Assembly: GCA_025938055.1 (NCBI GenBank)
Contig: JAICQC010000035.1
Location: 1-18,268, forward strand
DNA: 18,268 bases
Direction: 5' to 3'
DNA from: Anaerolineales bacterium
Lineage (GTDB): Bacteria; Chloroflexota; Anaerolineae; Anaerolineales; Villigracilaceae
Positions 15,542 to 18,268 of this stretch are shown piece by piece. The notes beneath the pieces were generated by a model. It was not told where the DNA came from. It did not search any database and saw only the letters and a list, made by a program, of their open reading frames with translations. How positions within the stretch are numbered: the stretch's first letter is position 1; each line of letters begins with the position of its first letter. A program made the translations under genes and the position numbers.

Positions 15542-15583
15542 AGAAGCCTCCGTGGAACGGATGACTGTAATTCTATCGCACTT

Positions 15584-16102
15584 TTAATCACGCAACGCAT
15601 TCGGGAGGGCATGTCCATCACCCAGACTCATGACTTTTTTTTTCAACGCCTCTTCCACATGCACAGGCACCATGCTGGAAACATCCCCGCCCAGAGAGGC
15701 GATTTCCTTGACCGTGCTGGAGGAAAGGAAGGTATGCTCTTCGGCGGTGATGAACGCCACCGTTTCGATATCGCTGGCAAGACGCTGATTCGCCAAACCC
15801 ATGCGAAACTCAAACTCGAAGTCAGAGAACACGCGCAATCCACGCACAATCACATGGGCATCGATCTGACGGGCAAACTCCACGGTGAGTCCGCTGTAGC
15901 CCGTCACCTTGATCTTCGAGTTGCCGTTTAACGCCTGCCGTACGAGTTCCATGCGTTCCTCGGGCGAGAACATCAGTGATTTCAATGGCTTATCGTACAC
16001 AGCCATCACCACTTCATCGAATATGCGCGAGGCGCGTGAAGCAATATCAATATGACCGTAATGAATGGGATCGAACGTCCCGGGGAATAATGCTCTGACC
16101 AT
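15584..16102 (-). CDS. coaD: Phosphopantetheine adenylyltransferase
   Basis: A 172-residue nucleotidyltransferase that makes dephospho-CoA from 4'-phosphopantetheine and ATP, the penultimate step of CoA synthesis. Motifs are ALFPGTFDPIHYGHIDIASRA (T/HxGH signature), EERMELVRQAL, VIVRGLRVFSDFEFEFRMGLANQRL and LSSSTVKEIASLGGDVSSMVP. The start ATG 16102 gives the standard beginning; in-frame upstream ATGs around 16150 only add a repeat-encoded, Arg-rich leader not typical of CoaD. No Shine-Dalgarno stands at normal distance; instead GAC repeats at 8-nt steps run up to the ATG. The C-terminus has a run of nine A (15635-15643) encoding KKK. The enzyme is certain; the start is fairly sure. Confidence 0.95.
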   Translation of the reverse strand: MVRALFPGTFDPIHYGHIDIASRASRIFDEVVMAVYDKPLKSLMFSPEERMELVRQALNGNSKIKVTGYSGLTVEFARQIDAHVIVRGLRVFSDFEFEFRMGLANQRLASDIETVAFITAEEHTFLSSSTVKEIASLGGDVSSMVPVHVEEALKKKVMSLGDGHALPNALRD

Positions 16103-16233
16103 GTTTTGTCTGCTAGTCCTTTGTCTTCTAGTCTTATCGTCTTTCATCATATAACCATCGCGCGGCCACTGCGTTGGAGTACCGGTGACCAAGCGACCAA
16201 TTAGCTGCCAAACTGTCCAACTACCTAACTTAC
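16103..16233 (-). repeat. Second 8-nt-phased leader array, between recG and coaD
   Basis: On the minus strand two blocks occur. The first, from 16233 to about 16178, runs in 8-nt steps with AGTT/GGTC cores (unit starts at 16233, 16225, 16217, 16209, 16201 and 16193) and begins inside the last codons of recG. The second has GAC at 16141, 16133, 16125, 16118 and 16110, with the coaD ATG at 16102 (steps 8, 8, 7, 8, 8). TAGTTGG and AGTTTG in the first block and GACGA-AAGACTA...AGCAGAC in the second recur in the same order before MaoC at 11197-11243. About 35 bp of unrelated sequence separates the blocks. No rsmD or other gene is found here. Confidence 0.6.
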
Positions 16234-18268
16234 ATCCCCTTTGCCATCGCCCCAGAATCTTCCAAAGGCTTCTGCCAGCAGAGCATGTTCGGGTTGATTC
16301 AAATAAGGATCACGTTCAAATAACGTTTGTGCCTGCACGCGTGCCCTCTCGATCAGCTTCACATCGGTAATGCTCGCCATGCGCAATCCGCTGGAGTAGC
16401 CGGACTGGCGCGTCCCCAAAAATTCACCGGGACCGCGCTGCTGCAGATCTTTCTCTGCCAGCACAAAGCCATCGTTTGAATCGGACATGGCTTGCAATCG
16501 CTCGTTCTCTGCCGCGTCTTCATGGGTAGGGATCAGCAGACAATAGGATTGGTCTGACCCGCGCCCGACGCGCCCGCGCAGCTGGTGCAGCTGCGCCAGC
16601 CCGAACCGGTCCGCGCCTTCGATGAGCATCACCGTTGCATTTGGCACATCCACACCGACTTCGATGACGGTCGTCGAAACGAGGATGTTGTATTTCCGGT
16701 CTCGGAACTTGAACATCACATCGTCTTTTTCCTGAGGACGCATCCGCCCGTGCAGCAAGCCTAACTTCATGTCAGGGAAGACTTCCTTCGAGAGCGTCTC
16801 GTAATCGTCAACCGCAGCGCGGGCTTCGATCTTGTCACTCTCTTCGATCAGCGGATAAATGATGAATGCCTGTTTGCCATCCTTGATCTGCCCGCGCAAT
16901 AACGTGAAGGCACGTTCACGCTCCTGCGGACGGAGCACGTAGGTATTGACAGGTATGCGTCCTGCGGGCATTTCATCAATGATAGAAAGATCCAGGTCGC
17001 CGTATAAGGTCAGGGCAAGTGAACGCGGGATTGGGGTCGCAGTCATCACCAGCAGGTGCGGGTTCGTCCCCTTGGTACGCAGTGCGGCGCGCTGTTCCAC
17101 GCCGAAGCGGTGCTGTTCGTCGATCACGGCGAATTGCAGATCCTGGAATGTCACCGGTCCTTCGATGATCGCATGGGTCCCGATAACGATCTTGATGGAA
17201 CCCTCAGCCAGACCGGCACGGATGACTTCCTTCTCAGGTTCGGGCGTATCACCCACCAGCAAACGGATCTGCCCCTCTTGCAGGAATCCGTTTTCACCGG
17301 CGAGCAAACGTGTGAAGTTTCGATAATGTTGTTCTGCCAGGATGGATGTGGGCGCCATGATGGCAGACTGCGCGTCATTGCTGGCAATGATCCCGGCGGC
17401 TAACGCGGCAACCACAGTTTTGCCGGAGCCTACATCGCCTTGCAGGAGCCGGTTCATGGGCTTACCGGAGTCGAGGTCCGCGCGGATGTCTTTGAGCGCG
17501 TTCAGCTGGGCATTGGTCAGGGAAAAGGGCAGGCTTTTGAGCCGCGCATCCAGCCACTCGTCTGAGACCGGGAAGCGCCTTGCCTCCACAGACTTCCAAT
17601 CGATCTTCTGGCGGAGCACACCCATCTGCAAATAAAAGATCTCGTCGAAGGCGAGCCGTTCCCGCGCGGCTGTGAGCTTTTCCTGCGAGTCCGGGAAGTG
17701 CACCTGCATTAAGGCTTCCGGCAGCGATAACAGACGTGCAGAGGAGCGCGTGCTCTCGGGCAGAGCATCCACAACTCTCGGCGCCCAATATTCCACAACC
17801 TGCTTCATGACGTTACGCAGCCATTTTTGCGTGATGCGTTCGGTCAACGAGTACACGGGGACAATCCGATTGGTATGCAGGCTTTCCACTTCGACCGATT
17901 CCCAGTCCGGGCTGTTCATTACCAGCCTGCCGAGGTATTGATCCACTTTTCCTGAAACTGAAATCGCGTCGCCCACCTTGAAGCGGTTTGCCAGCCAGGG
18001 CTGGTTAAAGAACGACAGGCGCAAGCCAGCCGTGCCATCGCTGATGATCGCCTCAATGATCGAGGCTTTGCCGCCGCGGATGGGACGCGAATGCACGCTC
18101 TGGATCGTACCGATGACCGTCACCTGCTCGCCGTAGAACAGGTCCTTGATGGGCATAAGCTGCGAGTACTCGTCGTAGCGGCGGGGGTAGTAATAGAGCA
18201 TCTCGCCCAGCGTTTGCATGCCAAGCTTGCTGAGCGTATCTGCATGGCGGGGACCAATGCCCTGAAGG
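16225..18268 (-). CDS. recG: ATP-dependent DNA helicase RecG, missing its 5' end
   Basis: The C-terminal 680 residues of the branched-DNA translocase that rewinds stalled replication forks and processes Holliday junctions. The frame is open through the right edge: before the Met at 18219 it still reads LQGIGPRHADTLSKLG, the normal RecG wedge-domain helix-hairpin-helix start, so that Met is internal. After the OB-fold wedge (IGTIQSVHSRPIRGGKASIIEAIISDGTAGL) come Walker A GDVGSGKT, APTSILAEQHYRNF, the DEQH box, MTATPIPRSLALTLYGDLDLS, HGRMRPQEKD, STTVIEVGVDVPNA and LHQLRGRVGRG, ending with GPGEFLGTRQSG and a C-terminal segment. All motifs are intact. Its stop is inside the octamer array, 123 bp before coaD, with which it probably shares a transcript. 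Confidence 0.97.
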   Translation of the reverse strand, partial: LQGIGPRHADTLSKLGMQTLGEMLYYYPRRYDEYSQLMPIKDLFYGEQVTVIGTIQSVHSRPIRGGKASIIEAIISDGTAGLRLSFFNQPWLANRFKVGDAISVSGKVDQYLGRLVMNSPDWESVEVESLHTNRIVPVYSLTERITQKWLRNVMKQVVEYWAPRVVDALPESTRSSARLLSLPEALMQVHFPDSQEKLTAARERLAFDEIFYLQMGVLRQKIDWKSVEARRFPVSDEWLDARLKSLPFSLTNAQLNALKDIRADLDSGKPMNRLLQGDVGSGKTVVAALAAGIIASNDAQSAIMAPTSILAEQHYRNFTRLLAGENGFLQEGQIRLLVGDTPEPEKEVIRAGLAEGSIKIVIGTHAIIEGPVTFQDLQFAVIDEQHRFGVEQRAALRTKGTNPHLLVMTATPIPRSLALTLYGDLDLSIIDEMPAGRIPVNTYVLRPQERERAFTLLRGQIKDGKQAFIIYPLIEESDKIEARAAVDDYETLSKEVFPDMKLGLLHGRMRPQEKDDVMFKFRDRKYNILVSTTVIEVGVDVPNATVMLIEGADRFGLAQLHQLRGRVGRGSDQSYCLLIPTHEDAAENERLQAMSDSNDGFVLAEKDLQQRGPGEFLGTRQSGYSSGLRMASITDVKLIERARVQAQTLFERDPYLNQPEHALLAEAFGRFWGDGKGDVS

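Noticed and set aside
16103..16192. 30-residue N-terminal extension of CoaD
   Set aside because: The conserved CoaD fold begins right at the Met at 16102, and the extension is translated repeat sequence without a ribosome site.
18217..18219. ATG at 18219 as the recG start
   Set aside because: The open frame upstream encodes the conserved GIGPRHADTLSKLG wedge helix, so the true start lies beyond the window.

Overview
The window looks like chromosomal DNA from a Chloroflexota bacterium, most likely of the Anaerolineae. This rests on three things: a class A penicillin-binding protein with a Pro/Thr-rich, acidic C-terminal tail; a recG-coaD-DivIVA-like gene order; and the mix of sugar-active enzymes. 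The lineage is inferred from gene character only. No rRNA, tRNA, insertion sequence, phage gene or CRISPR array was seen.

Region 1 (1-7300, all minus strand) is a tight operon for a charged sugar-glycerate compatible solute. In transcription order it holds a GH13_18 phosphorylase (probably glucosylglycerate phosphorylase), a GH63 hydrolase (glucosylglycerate/mannosylglycerate hydrolase type), a GT4 glycosyltransferase, a glucosyl-3-phosphoglycerate synthase fused to two universal-stress-protein domains, and the start of a NhaA Na+/H+ antiporter. The first three junctions are ATGA/GTGA overlaps or a 14-nt gap. Synthesis, possible decoration, hydrolysis, phosphorolysis and sodium export are thus placed together, which points to an osmotic or salt-stress module. 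No glucosyl-3-phosphoglycerate phosphatase is visible.

Region 2 (7144-7540) is a 397-bp gap. It holds a candidate promoter for the operon, several palindromes that look like a dispersed intergenic repeat, and a terminator for the next minus-strand gene. Region 3 (7541-11044, minus) holds a cytoplasmic sulfite-oxidase-type molybdoenzyme and, upstream of it, a 791-residue (alpha/alpha)6-type putative glycoside hydrolase with an inserted beta-rich domain. The hydrolase has no Shine-Dalgarno site and may be read from a leaderless transcript.

Region 4 (11045-15034, plus) holds a MaoC-type hot-dog dehydratase and a 1055-residue bifunctional PBP1A. The MaoC leader is an unusual array of about 8-nt units that reads as an imperfect palindrome centred on GTCGAC. 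The PBP1A leader holds competing inverted repeats. A strong bidirectional terminator at 15001-15032 separates PBP1A from the convergent Region 5 (15047-18268, minus): recG (its start lies beyond the window), coaD and a SepIVA/DivIVA-like coiled-coil protein. The recG-coaD gap carries a second copy of the 8-nt-phased leader sequence, in the place where many bacteria have rsmD.

The least explained signals are the paired 8-nt-phased leaders, the USP-GpgS fusion in an operon that also encodes two opposing degradation routes, and the divergent 791-residue hydrolase.
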